From Sphingorhabdus sp. (GTDB lineage: Bacteria > Pseudomonadota > Alphaproteobacteria > Sphingomonadales > Sphingomonadaceae): a stretch of 64,000 nucleotides of DNA. The stretch lies in assembly GCF_023910635.1 (NCBI RefSeq), contig NZ_JAAVVZ010000011.1, positions 1 to 64,000 on the forward strand. Reading direction: 5' to 3'. Below are positions 8,360 to 17,133 of the stretch, piece after piece; the first letter of the stretch is position 1; every line of letters begins with the position of its first letter. A program made the translations under genes and the position numbers. A model generated the notes under the pieces. That model was not told where the DNA came from, did not search any database, and saw only the letters and a list, made by a program, of their open reading frames with translations.

Positions 8360-9724
8360 TCAGGCGACCACTCCAAACAAGTCGTGTTCGTCAGCGTCTT
8401 CAATGTTGACCATCACGACATCACCCGCCTTCAAAGTTGGTGCAACATCGCGCAGATAGACATGGCCGTCGATCTCAGGCGCATCGGCCTGCGACCGTCC
8501 GGTCGCACCGATGCTGTTGTCTTCGTCCACGTCGCCGATTTCGTCTATAATTACGGGGATGCTGCGGCCAACCTTTGCCGCAAGCTTGGCGGCGCTGATC
8601 GCGGCGGTTTTCGCCATGATACGCTGGAACCGCTCTTCCTTGACTGCTTCGGGCACTGGGTTGGGCAGATTATTCGCCTGCGCGCCGTCCACCGGTTCAA
8701 AGCGGAACGCGCCGACACGATCTAGCTGCGCTTCCTCTAGCCAATCGAGCAGATATTCAAAGTCGGCTTCGGTTTCGCCAGGAAAGCCGACGACAAAACT
8801 CGAACGTATCGCGATGTCTGGTGCAATACTGCGCCATTTGCGGATGCGTTCAAGTACTTTTGCCTCATTGGCTGGCCGCTTCATGGCCTTGAGGACATTG
8901 GGTGCCGCATGCTGGAACGGAATGTCGAGATAAGGCGTCAAATACCCTTCCGCCATTAACGGAATGACATCATCCACATGCGGGTAAGGGTAAACATAAT
9001 GCAGCCGGACCCATGGCGCGACGCCATCACTGGTGCGCAAGCCGCCTAATTCGCGCGCAAGGTCGGTCATATGTGCACGCACCTGACGCCCCTTCCACGC
9101 ACGCGGTTCATGCCGCGTATCCACCCCATAAGCCGATGTGTCTTGCGAAATGACCAGCAGCTCTTTGGTGCCAGCGGAAACAAGCTTCTCCGCCTCACGC
9201 AGCACAGCGTCAATCCGGCGGCTTGCAAGCTTTCCGCGCAGGGACGGAATAATGCAGAACGCGCAGCTGTGGTTGCAGCCTTCGGAAATTTTCAGATAGC
9301 TGTAATGGCGCGGCGTAAGCTTCAATCCGCCTTCAGGCACAAGATCAACGAACGCACCGCGCGTCGGCGGCGCCGCTTCATGGACCGCCGATACGACAGC
9401 CTCATATTGATGCGCGCCCGTAATCGCCAAAACATCGGGAAAGCGTGCGCGAATGACATCGGCTTCGTTGCCCATGCAGCCCGTCACGATGACACGGCCA
9501 TTTTCCGCGATAGCCTCGCCAATAGCTTCCAGGCTTTCTTCCTTTGCAGAATCGAGAAAACCGCACGTATTGACGAGCACGACATCGGCACCGGCATAAT
9601 CGGGCGACAGCCCATAGCCGTCTGCACGCAGTTTGGTGAGAATCCGTTCGCTATCGACCAGCGCCTTGGGGCAGCCAAGCGATACCATGCCGACCTTGGG
9701 CGCTGCTTTAATTACTGTTGCCAT
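8360..9724 (-). CDS. rimO: Ribosomal protein S12 methylthiotransferase RimO
   Basis: Radical-SAM enzyme that adds a methylthio group to an aspartate of ribosomal protein S12. The 454-aa protein shows the N-terminal UPF0004 region ([18 protein letters not shown]), a second cluster Cys (VNTCGF), the third in VTGCMGNEA, the radical-SAM CxxxCxxC motif ([12 protein letters not shown]) and a C-terminal TRAM-like domain ending EHDLFGVVA. Several in-frame starts are possible (9763 GTG, 9739 ATG, 9724 ATG). I chose 9724 because conserved sequence begins just after it, although no strong ribosome-binding site is visible for any. Confidence 0.95.
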   Translation of the reverse strand: MATVIKAAPKVGMVSLGCPKALVDSERILTKLRADGYGLSPDYAGADVVLVNTCGFLDSAKEESLEAIGEAIAENGRVIVTGCMGNEADVIRARFPDVLAITGAHQYEAVVSAVHEAAPPTRGAFVDLVPEGGLKLTPRHYSYLKISEGCNHSCAFCIIPSLRGKLASRRIDAVLREAEKLVSAGTKELLVISQDTSAYGVDTRHEPRAWKGRQVRAHMTDLARELGGLRTSDGVAPWVRLHYVYPYPHVDDVIPLMAEGYLTPYLDIPFQHAAPNVLKAMKRPANEAKVLERIRKWRSIAPDIAIRSSFVVGFPGETEADFEYLLDWLEEAQLDRVGAFRFEPVDGAQANNLPNPVPEAVKEERFQRIMAKTAAISAAKLAAKVGRSIPVIIDEIGDVDEDNSIGATGRSQADAPEIDGHVYLRDVAPTLKAGDVVMVNIEDADEHDLFGVVA

Positions 9725-9814
9725 GATGATGGGCCGCATAGCGGGTTTCGGTGCGCTTGTCACGGCTAGTGAACAAGCGCATGATTAAGGCCCGAAATGA
9801 CGAAAGGGATATTG

Positions 9815-10216
9815 ATGGCAAACGCAAATCTGTTGGCGATATTGGTGGCCGCCGCGACGGGCTTTTTGATTGGTGGCTTATGGTATGGGCCATTGTTCGG
9901 TAAAGCGTGGATGGCGGAGCATGGATTTACCGAGGAGCAACTGCGCGGTGGCAATATGCTGAAAATCTACGGCCTGACCTTTGCCTTTTCGGTGCTATCG
10001 GCCGTTTTCCTTGGCCATTTACTAGCATTTTTTGATACAAATGCACGTTCTACACTGATGATATCTGTCGGCATTTCGCTTGGCTATATTATCCCCGCCA
10101 TTGGCACCAATTATCTGTTTTCGCGCAAATCAGGCCGGTTGTTCGCCATTGATGCGGGGTATTGGATCGTGTTTTACGCGGCAATGGGATTGGTTTTTCT
10201 GTTACTTGGGCATTAG
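9815..10216 (+). CDS. DUF1761 family membrane protein
   Basis: A 133-aa protein with about four hydrophobic helices and the DUF1761 pattern near the start (FLIGGLWYGPLFGKAWM), followed by LSAVFLGHLL and YWIVFYAAMGLVFLLLGH. The function of the family is unknown. The ATG at 9815 has GAAAGGGA about 5 bp upstream; an earlier in-frame start at 9797 has none. Its TAG stop codon is the first three bases of a dispersed repeat (10214-10297), whose opposite end supplies the stop of the convergent channel gene. Confidence 0.82.
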   Translation: MANANLLAILVAAATGFLIGGLWYGPLFGKAWMAEHGFTEEQLRGGNMLKIYGLTFAFSVLSAVFLGHLLAFFDTNARSTLMISVGISLGYIIPAIGTNYLFSRKSGRLFAIDAGYWIVFYAAMGLVFLLLGH

Positions 10217-10297
10217 GGTCAGAACCTGTTAAATCCACCTTCGCGGTTTGAGGCCATTTTGACGCCGCGAAGGCGGATTTAAGTGGTCCTGACCCTA
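10214..10297. repeat. 84-bp short copy of the TAGGGTCAGG palindromic repeat
   Basis: It starts TAGGGTCAGAACCTGTTAAA and ends TTTAAGTGGTCCTGACCCTA. The arms continue inward as ATCCACCTTCGCGG and CCGCGAAGGCGGAT, so nearly the whole element can fold into one hairpin. It separates two convergent genes, and both of their TAG stop codons are the terminal TAG of this element (10214-10216 and, on the minus strand, 10297-10295). The core retains only GTTTGAGGCCATTTTGACG compared with longer copies. Confidence 0.9.
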
Positions 10298-11335
10298 AGC
10301 TTCTGAAGGGATGATCTGCACTAGCAAATCGCCGGCTTCCAATTTTTGCGCTTCGGGCTGCCAAAAGCCAAAGTTCACGCCGTTGCGGTAAATGCGAAGG
10401 CCAATTCCCTCGGGCAAATCGCGTAAGCTTTTGCCAACTTCGCTTGGCGTTACTTCACGTTCCTTGATAATGACCTCGCCGCCGACAGACGCCAAATCTG
10501 TCAAATATTCCGAAATATGTTCGCCATGGCACGAACTGGCCAACAACAACCCGGTAAAACTGACCGGATTGATAACCGTCGTTGCCCCGGCCTGACGCGC
10601 GAGCAATTCATTATCGTCAGCACGTATAACGACGCTGATTGGCACATTGGGCGACAGATGGCGTACAGTCAGCACCATCAAGATTGACGCATCATCGCGT
10701 CCGGCAGAAACAATCACCGACGACGCCTGCTTAATGCGAACGGCGTTTAGAATTTCGTCTCGCGTACCATCACCGCACAAAATATTGCAACCCAGATATT
10801 CTGCCTCGGCAAGCCGTTCCTCGCTGCAATCAATTACCACGATGTCTTTGGGCTTGGTTCCGCGCTTGATGAGCTCATTAACGGCTTGCGAACCGCTGAT
10901 GCCGAAACCCAATGTCACAATATGTCCGGACAAGGTTTGCTGAATATTTTTCATGCGCCATTTTTCCCAACTGCGTTTGATGACAAAGTTATAGGCTGTA
11001 CCTACGAAAATAAAGATGACGGCAATGCGTACCGGCGTCACGATAATCGCTTCGATAAAGCGTGATCGGTCTGAGACAGGGGCAATGTCGCCAAATCCCG
11101 TCGTCGTGACCGAAATCATCGTGAAATAGACGACATCCAGAAAGCTGATTACACCGTCATGATTGTCTTTCAAACCAGCCCTGTCAAACCAGTGAATGAT
11201 GATGACCAGCACAATCAGGAAGAACGCCAGCGATAGCCGAAGGAGCACGTCCGCCCATACCGGCAACTTGCTTGCACGACGAAGCGCAACTCTGAATTTG
11301 GAAGGGACGTCAGGATCAGCCATGAATGGACCCAT
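10295..11335 (-). CDS. Potassium channel with TrkA-N (RCK) domain
   Basis: A 346-aa two-helix ion channel. An N-terminal helix (VLLRLSLAFFLIVLVIIIHWF) precedes a pore loop with the filter-like TTTGFGDIAP and a second helix (PVRIAVIFIFVGTAYNFV). The cytosolic part begins with a Rossmann NAD-binding loop (VTLGFGISGSQAV) and includes a TrkA-C-like end. The filter reads TTTGFGD where classical K+ channels have TVGYGD; this variant is common in the bacterial two-TM/RCK channels, so potassium selectivity is likely but inferred. An alternative ATG is at 11323. The stop codon lies in the terminal TAG of the repeat at 10214-10297. Confidence 0.88.
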   Translation of the reverse strand: MGPFMADPDVPSKFRVALRRASKLPVWADVLLRLSLAFFLIVLVIIIHWFDRAGLKDNHDGVISFLDVVYFTMISVTTTGFGDIAPVSDRSRFIEAIIVTPVRIAVIFIFVGTAYNFVIKRSWEKWRMKNIQQTLSGHIVTLGFGISGSQAVNELIKRGTKPKDIVVIDCSEERLAEAEYLGCNILCGDGTRDEILNAVRIKQASSVIVSAGRDDASILMVLTVRHLSPNVPISVVIRADDNELLARQAGATTVINPVSFTGLLLASSCHGEHISEYLTDLASVGGEVIIKEREVTPSEVGKSLRDLPEGIGLRIYRNGVNFGFWQPEAQKLEAGDLLVQIIPSEA

Positions 11336-11412
11336 ATAGCTTAGAGAACTTACCTCCGGCAGGATTTGTGGACTTCGACGCTGCCATCAACCTCAACCGC
11401 ATCCTCGACCCC

Positions 11413-12180
11413 CTAGCCGCCATATCTTTGCTGCAATGTTCCCAAAGATTCATGGTGCGTCAGGTCAAGTTGCAAGGGGGTCACGGCAATATAACCATCT
11501 TCAATAACCTCAAGGTCGGTGTCATGGCCCGGCGTGTGCAACATGCCATGGAGGCCAAACCAATAATAATCATATCCGCGCGGATCAGTACCTTTGACAA
11601 TTGACCCACGACTATAGTCGTGAAAACCCTGACGTGCGACTTTGATCCCCTTCACGTCTTGCGGCAGCAGAGGCGGAAAGTTGATGTTGGTCAATGTCCG
11701 CGGCGTATTTGGCATATCGAGCAGCGGACGAAGGACGCGTTCGCCCCATGCTTCCGCCGCCGAAAAGGGGACAGCGTCGGCCATGCCTTCTTTGCTATAG
11801 ACTTGGCTCAGTGCGATAGAACGAATGCCCGCCAACGCCCCTTCCATCGCGGCAGACACAGTGCCGGAATAAGTAATGTCATCCCCCAAATTGGCACCAC
11901 GGTTCACGCCGGACAGGATCAGGTCAGGTTTCGCATCCTTCATGATCACGCCAATGCCAAGCATTACGGAGTCCGTAGGCGTGCCTGCAACCGAGTAATG
12001 CTTATCCCCATGCTGGCGAATGCGCACAGGCTTGGTCAAGGTAAGCGAATGACCGGCGCCCGAGTTTTCCTCCGCAGGCGCAACGATCCATATATCATCG
12101 CTGATCGTGCGGGCAATCGCCTCCAACACCTTAAGGCCTGGCGCATTCACGCCATCATCATTGGTCAACAATATACGCAT
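11413..12180 (-). CDS. surE: 5'/3'-nucleotidase SurE
   Basis: Divalent-metal-dependent nucleoside monophosphate phosphatase involved in stationary-phase survival. The 255-aa protein begins with the metal-binding signature [16 protein letters not shown] and contains ILSGVNRGANLGDDITYSGTV, both diagnostic. The length is typical. The start overlaps the stop of serS by one base (ATGA), showing a serS-surE operon as in other sphingomonads. Confidence 0.96.
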   Translation of the reverse strand: MRILLTNDDGVNAPGLKVLEAIARTISDDIWIVAPAEENSGAGHSLTLTKPVRIRQHGDKHYSVAGTPTDSVMLGIGVIMKDAKPDLILSGVNRGANLGDDITYSGTVSAAMEGALAGIRSIALSQVYSKEGMADAVPFSAAEAWGERVLRPLLDMPNTPRTLTNINFPPLLPQDVKGIKVARQGFHDYSRGSIVKGTDPRGYDYYWFGLHGMLHTPGHDTDLEVIEDGYIAVTPLQLDLTHHESLGTLQQRYGG

Positions 12181-13460
12181 CAGGCGGTCGCCTCCAACTT
12201 TGTAAGCCCGCCCATATAGGACAGCAAAGCCGCCGGAACGGTGACGCTACCATCGGCCTGCTGATAATTTTCAAGCACCGCAACAAGTGTGCGGCCAACT
12301 GCAAGGCCGGAGCCGTTCAGCGTATGGACAAAGACATTGCCCTTGCCTTCGGCTGGACGATAACGGCTATTCATCCGACGTGCCTGCCAGTCACCGCAAT
12401 TCGAGCAGCTGGAGATTTCGCGGTATAGCCCTTGGCCCGGCAACCAGACCTCGAGATCATAGGTCCGCCGTGCGCTTGCACCCATATCACCAGTACACAA
12501 CAGCATCTTTCGATACGGCAATTCAAGCGCTTGCAATATGCCTTCGGCGCTTTGCACCATGCGTTCATGCTCTGCCGCGCTGTCTTCGGGCCGGACGATG
12601 GAAACCAGCTCCACCTTTTCAAACTGGTGCTGGCGAATGAGGCCCTTGGTATCGCGGCCGGCGGCGCCTGCTTCGGAGCGGAAACATGGGGTCAGCGCCG
12701 TCAGCCGGATCGGCAGGGCGCTTTCGTCCAAAATCTGTTCCCGCACGCTGTTGGTCAACGACACTTCAGCAGTGGGAATCAGCCAGCGGCCATCGGTTGT
12801 CTGAAAATTATCTTCGGCAAATTTAGGAAGCTGCCCGGTTCCAAACAAAGATTCCTGTCGCACCAAATAAGGCGTAGCGCACTCGGTATAGCCGCGCTGC
12901 GTAGTCTGATGGTCAAGCATGAATTGGCCAAGCGCGCGGTTCAAGCGCGCCATCTGCCCCCGCATGAAGGAGAACCGCGCGCCCGAAATGGCAACACCGG
13001 TTTCAAAGTCGAGACCAAGGGCGGGACCGATATCAGCATGGTCGCGGGGTTCGAAATCAAACTCCCGTGGTTCGCCCCAGCGGGCAATTTCGATATTCTC
13101 GGTCTCATCTGCGCCATCGGGGGTGTCAGCAGCTGGCAAATTCGGTAAACCCGCAAGCAAGGCGTCGAGTTCGATGCCCGCCGCACGTTCGCGTTCTTCC
13201 AACTGCGGCAAAATATCTTTCAACTGGGCAACTTCGGCCTTTAACACCTCCGCCGTTGCGGCATCGCCCTTGCCCATGGCTGCGCCGATGGATTTTGACG
13301 CATCGTTACGGCGGGCCTGCGCATTTTGCATCTCAGTCAAGATTGCGCGCCGGTTTTCGTCCAAAGCGAGGATGGACGCGGCAACGGGTTCAGCGCCCCG
13401 GCGCATCAATGCAGCATCAAAGTCTTTTGGATTTTCACGGATATATTTTAGGTCATGCAT
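12180..13460 (-). CDS. serS: Seryl-tRNA synthetase
   Basis: Class II aminoacyl-tRNA synthetase charging tRNA-Ser. The 426-aa protein has the N-terminal long helical hairpin that contacts the tRNA (about residues 25-105, rich in K/E/A) and the catalytic domain with [18 protein letters not shown] (motif 2) and [19 protein letters not shown] (motif 3). The start [11 protein letters not shown] is typical. It is followed by surE in the same operon. Confidence 0.97.
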   Translation of the reverse strand: MHDLKYIRENPKDFDAALMRRGAEPVAASILALDENRRAILTEMQNAQARRNDASKSIGAAMGKGDAATAEVLKAEVAQLKDILPQLEERERAAGIELDALLAGLPNLPAADTPDGADETENIEIARWGEPREFDFEPRDHADIGPALGLDFETGVAISGARFSFMRGQMARLNRALGQFMLDHQTTQRGYTECATPYLVRQESLFGTGQLPKFAEDNFQTTDGRWLIPTAEVSLTNSVREQILDESALPIRLTALTPCFRSEAGAAGRDTKGLIRQHQFEKVELVSIVRPEDSAAEHERMVQSAEGILQALELPYRKMLLCTGDMGASARRTYDLEVWLPGQGLYREISSCSNCGDWQARRMNSRYRPAEGKGNVFVHTLNGSGLAVGRTLVAVLENYQQADGSVTVPAALLSYMGGLTKLEATA

Positions 13461-13821
13461 GACGGCAGGCTATGCCCCGCGAGTGGCGGTTTCGCAATGA
13501 AAAAGGGCGACGCAAAGTAGGCGGCGTTTGCGCGGCACTTGCACAAACTGGCTTGCCATCGTTTTCTTAGCGGAACGGCTGCCCGCACAAAGAAGCAACG
13601 GATGCTTTCGCAGCGAACTGAGCAATTGAACGCGAAATTGCCCATGCATAAAACGCAAACCAGTCCGCGTTTGGACACCTTCAAAAGCTTTTGCCCAATT
13701 GAAGACGCCACGTAACATTTGGCTTGTGCCGCATTTGGCCCGAGTCTATAGCGCCGCCAAGTGTGGATTGGACGCAGACTACTTCGTTCTGGAGGGGCTG
13801 CCCTGGGGGTGGAGAATTACG
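13461..13821. other. Intergenic region between serS and dksA
   Basis: About 360 bp between divergent genes. Short open frames exist on both strands (for example 13448-13711 minus), but they show no recognisable protein pattern and no good ribosome-binding site. The region should hold the promoters of serS and dksA; I could not assign convincing elements. Confidence 0.5.
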
Positions 13822-14286
13822 ATGGGCGTGAGCGCCAAGCCTCAAGATACGACCAACGAAACAAACGATGCTGACTTTGGCTTCGACGATTCATATGTTC
13901 CTGGCGACAACGAACCATTTATGAACGATCGGCAATTAAGATATTTTGAAAAGCAGCTTGTTGACTGGAAGAATAGCATCTTGGCGGAGGCACAAGGAAC
14001 GCTGAACCAGCTTCAGGATGGCCCCATGCGTGAGCCAGATCTCAACGATCGCGCTTCGAGCGAAACCGATTGGGGTATCGAACTTCGTACCCGCGACCGA
14101 CAACGTAAGCTTATCGCCAAAATCGAGGCCGCCTTGCGCCGCATCACGGAGGGCGAATATGGTTACTGCCAAGTGACCGGCGAGCCTATTTCGCTCGCAC
14201 GCCTGCGCGCTCGTCCGATTGCAACAATGACACTCGAAGCGCAGGAGCGCCACGAACGGCAAGAACGCGTTTCACGCGACGATTAA
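13822..14286 (+). CDS. dksA: RNA polymerase-binding transcription factor DksA (zinc-less type)
   Basis: DksA binds the RNA polymerase secondary channel and, with ppGpp, adjusts stringent-response promoters. The 154-aa protein has the N-terminal segment with MNDRQLRYFEKQL, the coiled-coil with DRASSETDWGIELRTRDRQRKLI (acidic tip residues retained) and the C-terminal region (GEYGYCQVTGEPI, LRARPIATMTLEAQERHER). Canonical DksA has four zinc cysteines; here only one Cys remains in the finger, the alphaproteobacterial pattern, so it should not need zinc. The start is supported by GGTGGAG upstream. Confidence 0.93.
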   Translation: MGVSAKPQDTTNETNDADFGFDDSYVPGDNEPFMNDRQLRYFEKQLVDWKNSILAEAQGTLNQLQDGPMREPDLNDRASSETDWGIELRTRDRQRKLIAKIEAALRRITEGEYGYCQVTGEPISLARLRARPIATMTLEAQERHERQERVSRDD

Positions 14287-14422
14287 ACGGCGCTTGCGTT
14301 TACCGCCTTTGGTTAAGAATTAGAGCGGAATACCGGAAAGGTTCGCCGCATTAACCTTTTGGCGATGTTTTAATGCCAGTGTGCAAGGCCGAATTAACAC
14401 TAATCTTGTTTGGCGCTGTAAT

Positions 14423-14809
14423 ATGGACGACCCATTAAGCGATACATTATTCTCTGTCGCAAAGCGTAGCGTGAAACGCGATAGCCTTTTGCTGACGGCT
14501 ATATTACGTTTTCCAAATACACAAGAAGAACGGCCGGTACGCATCCGAAATCTGTCCGCCGGTGGCTTGATGGCCGAACTCCCAACTGGCCCAATGCGGG
14601 GCGAGCTTGTCGAAGTGAACCTGCACAACATTGGCTGGGTCAGTGGACGCATAGCGTGGGTCACCGAGGGGCGCGTGGGCATCGCGTTCGAAAATCCGAT
14701 CAATCCGAAAGATGCGCGCAAACCCGTTGCGGTCTCCGAATTGGATATCCCGCCTTATCTTAAGAAACTGAACGCAGCGACTATCCCCGGCAAATTGCGC
14801 CGAGCCTAA
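14423..14809 (+). CDS. PilZ domain protein
   Basis: A 128-aa single-domain PilZ protein, probably a cyclic-di-GMP receptor. The RxxxR element appears near AKRSVKRDSLLL and the second motif as VRIRNLSAGGLMAE, followed by the beta-barrel strands (GELVEVNLHNIGWVSGRIAWV). An upstream in-frame start at 14381 is possible, but neither has a strong ribosome-binding site. It is convergent with pgl; the stop codons are adjacent. Confidence 0.85.
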   Translation: MDDPLSDTLFSVAKRSVKRDSLLLTAILRFPNTQEERPVRIRNLSAGGLMAELPTGPMRGELVEVNLHNIGWVSGRIAWVTEGRVGIAFENPINPKDARKPVAVSELDIPPYLKKLNAATIPGKLRRA

Positions 14810-15517
14810 TCAGTCGTCGAGGCAGTAAATGTCGACAGGCACGACAATTTTGTCAAGCACGCGGCCAACCGGATAGGTCGACTTTCCACCCTGTTCGATT
14901 GCCGTTTCAAGCACTTTGCGCTTTTCGGCACCGTTGATCACCAAAATAGCGGTCCGCGCCGCGCCAATGGCTGCACCTGTTAATGTCACCCGATTGACGG
15001 GCGCTTCGGGTGGTAACGGATCGGGCGCAACGCCTACAGCGCGCACATCTTTGCCGCTGTCCATCGCCGATTCCAAATCAGGACCGGGGAAGATTGATGC
15101 GGTATGACCGTCTGCGCCCATGCCGAGCCAGACCAAATCCGGCGGCCAGTGGAGGTCGGCCAACCGAGCATTCGCCGCGCTGCCCGCCAGTTTATGATCG
15201 GCGGCATCACTTGCGATTGGCAACACCCGCGCACCCTTTGGAATGAAGATTTTGGCAATCATCGCCACATTGGACAAGGGATTGTCCACAGGTACCAATC
15301 GGTCATCGGTTGGGATAATCGTAACATTTTTCCAACGAATATTGGCTTGAGCAAGCTTTTCCAAAATCGGTTTAGGCGTTGAGCCGCCGGGGAATGCTAC
15401 CAGTGCCTGTCCACGGGCATCCAACGCGCTTTCGATGATGAAGCTGACGTCGCCGACAACGGCCTCAATCAGATCTTCCGCAGCGTCAAAATCCCACCAT
15501 TCGATTTCTTCGGCCAT
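14810..15517 (-). CDS. pgl: 6-phosphogluconolactonase
   Basis: Hydrolyses 6-phosphogluconolactone to 6-phosphogluconate, the second step of the Entner-Doudoroff and pentose phosphate routes. The 235-aa product shows the DevB/NagB-like fold signatures VAFPGGSTPKPILEKL, IPTDDRLVPVDNPLSN and LGMGADGHTASIFPG. The start at 15517 (MAEEIEWWDF) is the first Met that matches the family; the open frame extends further but without homology. It lies 16 bp downstream of eda and appears to be the last gene of the zwf-edd-glk-eda-pgl run. Confidence 0.95.
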   Translation of the reverse strand: MAEEIEWWDFDAAEDLIEAVVGDVSFIIESALDARGQALVAFPGGSTPKPILEKLAQANIRWKNVTIIPTDDRLVPVDNPLSNVAMIAKIFIPKGARVLPIASDAADHKLAGSAANARLADLHWPPDLVWLGMGADGHTASIFPGPDLESAMDSGKDVRAVGVAPDPLPPEAPVNRVTLTGAAIGAARTAILVINGAEKRKVLETAIEQGGKSTYPVGRVLDKIVVPVDIYCLDD

Positions 15518-15533
15518 ATGCCTTGCGTCTCCG

Positions 15534-16148
15534 TTAGTTCCGTAATGCCGATGCGGCTCGCGCTGCCGATTCAATCGCGGCAACATCTGGAACGCCTTTA
15601 CCAACAAGCCAGCTACCGCCAACACATAAAATTTCCGGCACCGCCAACCAATCTGCCGCTGTGTCCTGTTTTATCCCACCCGTTGGGCAAAATTGGCACT
15701 GGCCGAATGGACCAATGAGAGCCTTGAGCGCGGGAAGGCCACCATTACCCTCTGCCGGGAAGAATTTGAAATGCGTCAGTCCCAAATCTAGCCCGCGCAT
15801 GATGTCGCTGGCGCTGGCGATGCCGGGCAAGAACGGTATACCTTTGGCGATGGCTGCCTTACCCAAATTGTTGGTGAGGCCAGGCGATACAATAAACTCA
15901 GCGCCAGCGGCGATCGCGCATTCGAGACCGGGTACATCAATGATAGTGCCAGCGCCGACAATCGCGCCGGGGACCTTCTTCATCTCGGCAATCGCGTCCA
16001 AGGCCGCAGCGGTGCGCAAGGTGACCTCAAGCACGCGAAGCCCTCCTGCAACTAGCGCCTGCGCTATGTCACGCGCATGCGCGGCATCCTCGATGACCAG
16101 CACCGGAATGACGGGCGCGGTGCGCATGATTTTTTCTATTGCGACCAT
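15534..16148 (-). CDS. eda: 2-keto-3-deoxy-6-phosphogluconate aldolase
   Basis: Splits KDPG into pyruvate and glyceraldehyde 3-phosphate, the last reaction of the Entner-Doudoroff pathway. The 204-aa class I aldolase shows VIPVLVIEDAAHA, the Glu-containing GLRVLEVTLRT, VGAGTI and the Schiff-base Lys in FKFFPAEGNGG. The start at 16148 has GAGGA upstream. It lies 13 bp from glk. Confidence 0.95.
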   Translation of the reverse strand: MVAIEKIMRTAPVIPVLVIEDAAHARDIAQALVAGGLRVLEVTLRTAAALDAIAEMKKVPGAIVGAGTIIDVPGLECAIAAGAEFIVSPGLTNNLGKAAIAKGIPFLPGIASASDIMRGLDLGLTHFKFFPAEGNGGLPALKALIGPFGQCQFCPTGGIKQDTAADWLAVPEILCVGGSWLVGKGVPDVAAIESAARAASALRN

Positions 16149-16161
16149 ATGGTGTAAATCC

Positions 16162-17133
16162 TCAAATATATTGCTGGGCGTAGGCGGCCGCTGCGCCAAA
16201 AAGGCCGGGTTGGGGATGTGTGATCAGTTTTACCGGGATGGTGGACATCAGCCCTTCGAAGCGGCCCTTTGCCCGAAACCGTTCGGCAAAGCCCGAACGG
16301 ATGAGGCTATCTTTGATCCGTAAGCCCAGCCCGCCCGCAATCACAACGCCAGCAAACCCGCCCTGCGCGAGCGTAATGTCACCTGCCACACTGCCAAGCG
16401 ATAGACAGAAGCGGTCAACCGCTGCGGCGGCAAGGCTGTCCTCGCCTGACATTCCCATTTGCCACAAGGTCTTGTCATCATATTGCTGGACCGCACGCCC
16501 CTCAATCCCGGCAAGCGTTTCATAGAGATCAACAAGGCCTGGTCCAGACACCACGCGTTCGATCGATACCCGGCGGTAACGTTTGCGCAACCGCGCCAAA
16601 ACAGCGTCCTCAATCGCATCTAGCGGAGCAAAATCGATATGCCCGCCTTCGGTCGCCTGCACATTATAGGCGCTGCCCCTGCGCCAGACATGTGCCACGC
16701 CAAGACCCGTTCCCGGCCCTATAATGCTCAACGTGCCGTCCGTAGCAAAGTCCTGATCCGGCCCCGTCAAATGCTGAAAGTGCTCTGGCCCCGCCTGCGC
16801 AACTGCATGGCCCACCGCGCCGAAGTCATTGACGATGACAAAGCTGTCGACGTCCAATTTCTCGCACACCATTGAACGGCGGATAATCCATGGATTGTTG
16901 GTAAGCTTGATAACATCGGCGTCCACTGGCCCCGCAATCGCAATTGCCGCCCCGCGGGGAAGTGGCGCACCATTGACCCGTTCAAATTCCTGCCACGCCG
17001 TCTGGAAACTCGCATGTTCAGCGGTTTTCAGCGTCACCGCTTCGCCCAAGGCAAGCACGCGGCCGTCCATAACTTCGGCAATTGCGAAGCGGGCATGGGT
17101 TCCGCCGATATCGACAGCGACGATAGCAGTCAT
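16162..17133 (-). CDS. glk: Glucokinase
   Basis: Phosphorylates glucose to feed the Entner-Doudoroff pathway. The 323-aa protein has the ROK/glucokinase ATP loop [15 protein letters not shown] at its start, [12 protein letters not shown], the GPGTGLGVA motif, and EGGHIDFAP, which marks it as a GlK-type bacterial glucokinase. It overlaps edd by 4 bp (ATGA). Confidence 0.95.
   Translation of the reverse strand: MTAIVAVDIGGTHARFAIAEVMDGRVLALGEAVTLKTAEHASFQTAWQEFERVNGAPLPRGAAIAIAGPVDADVIKLTNNPWIIRRSMVCEKLDVDSFVIVNDFGAVGHAVAQAGPEHFQHLTGPDQDFATDGTLSIIGPGTGLGVAHVWRRGSAYNVQATEGGHIDFAPLDAIEDAVLARLRKRYRRVSIERVVSGPGLVDLYETLAGIEGRAVQQYDDKTLWQMGMSGEDSLAAAAVDRFCLSLGSVAGDITLAQGGFAGVVIAGGLGLRIKDSLIRSGFAERFRAKGRFEGLMSTIPVKLITHPQPGLFGAAAAYAQQYI

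Noticed and set aside
10214..10297. Calling the TAGGGTCAGG repeats ordinary intrinsic terminators
   Set aside because: They lack a T-tract, several lie at gene 5' ends or between divergent genes, and they share sequence rather than only structure.
12432..13148. Long open frame opposite serS
   Set aside because: It is a shadow of the seryl-tRNA synthetase with no recognisable motif or ribosome-binding site.
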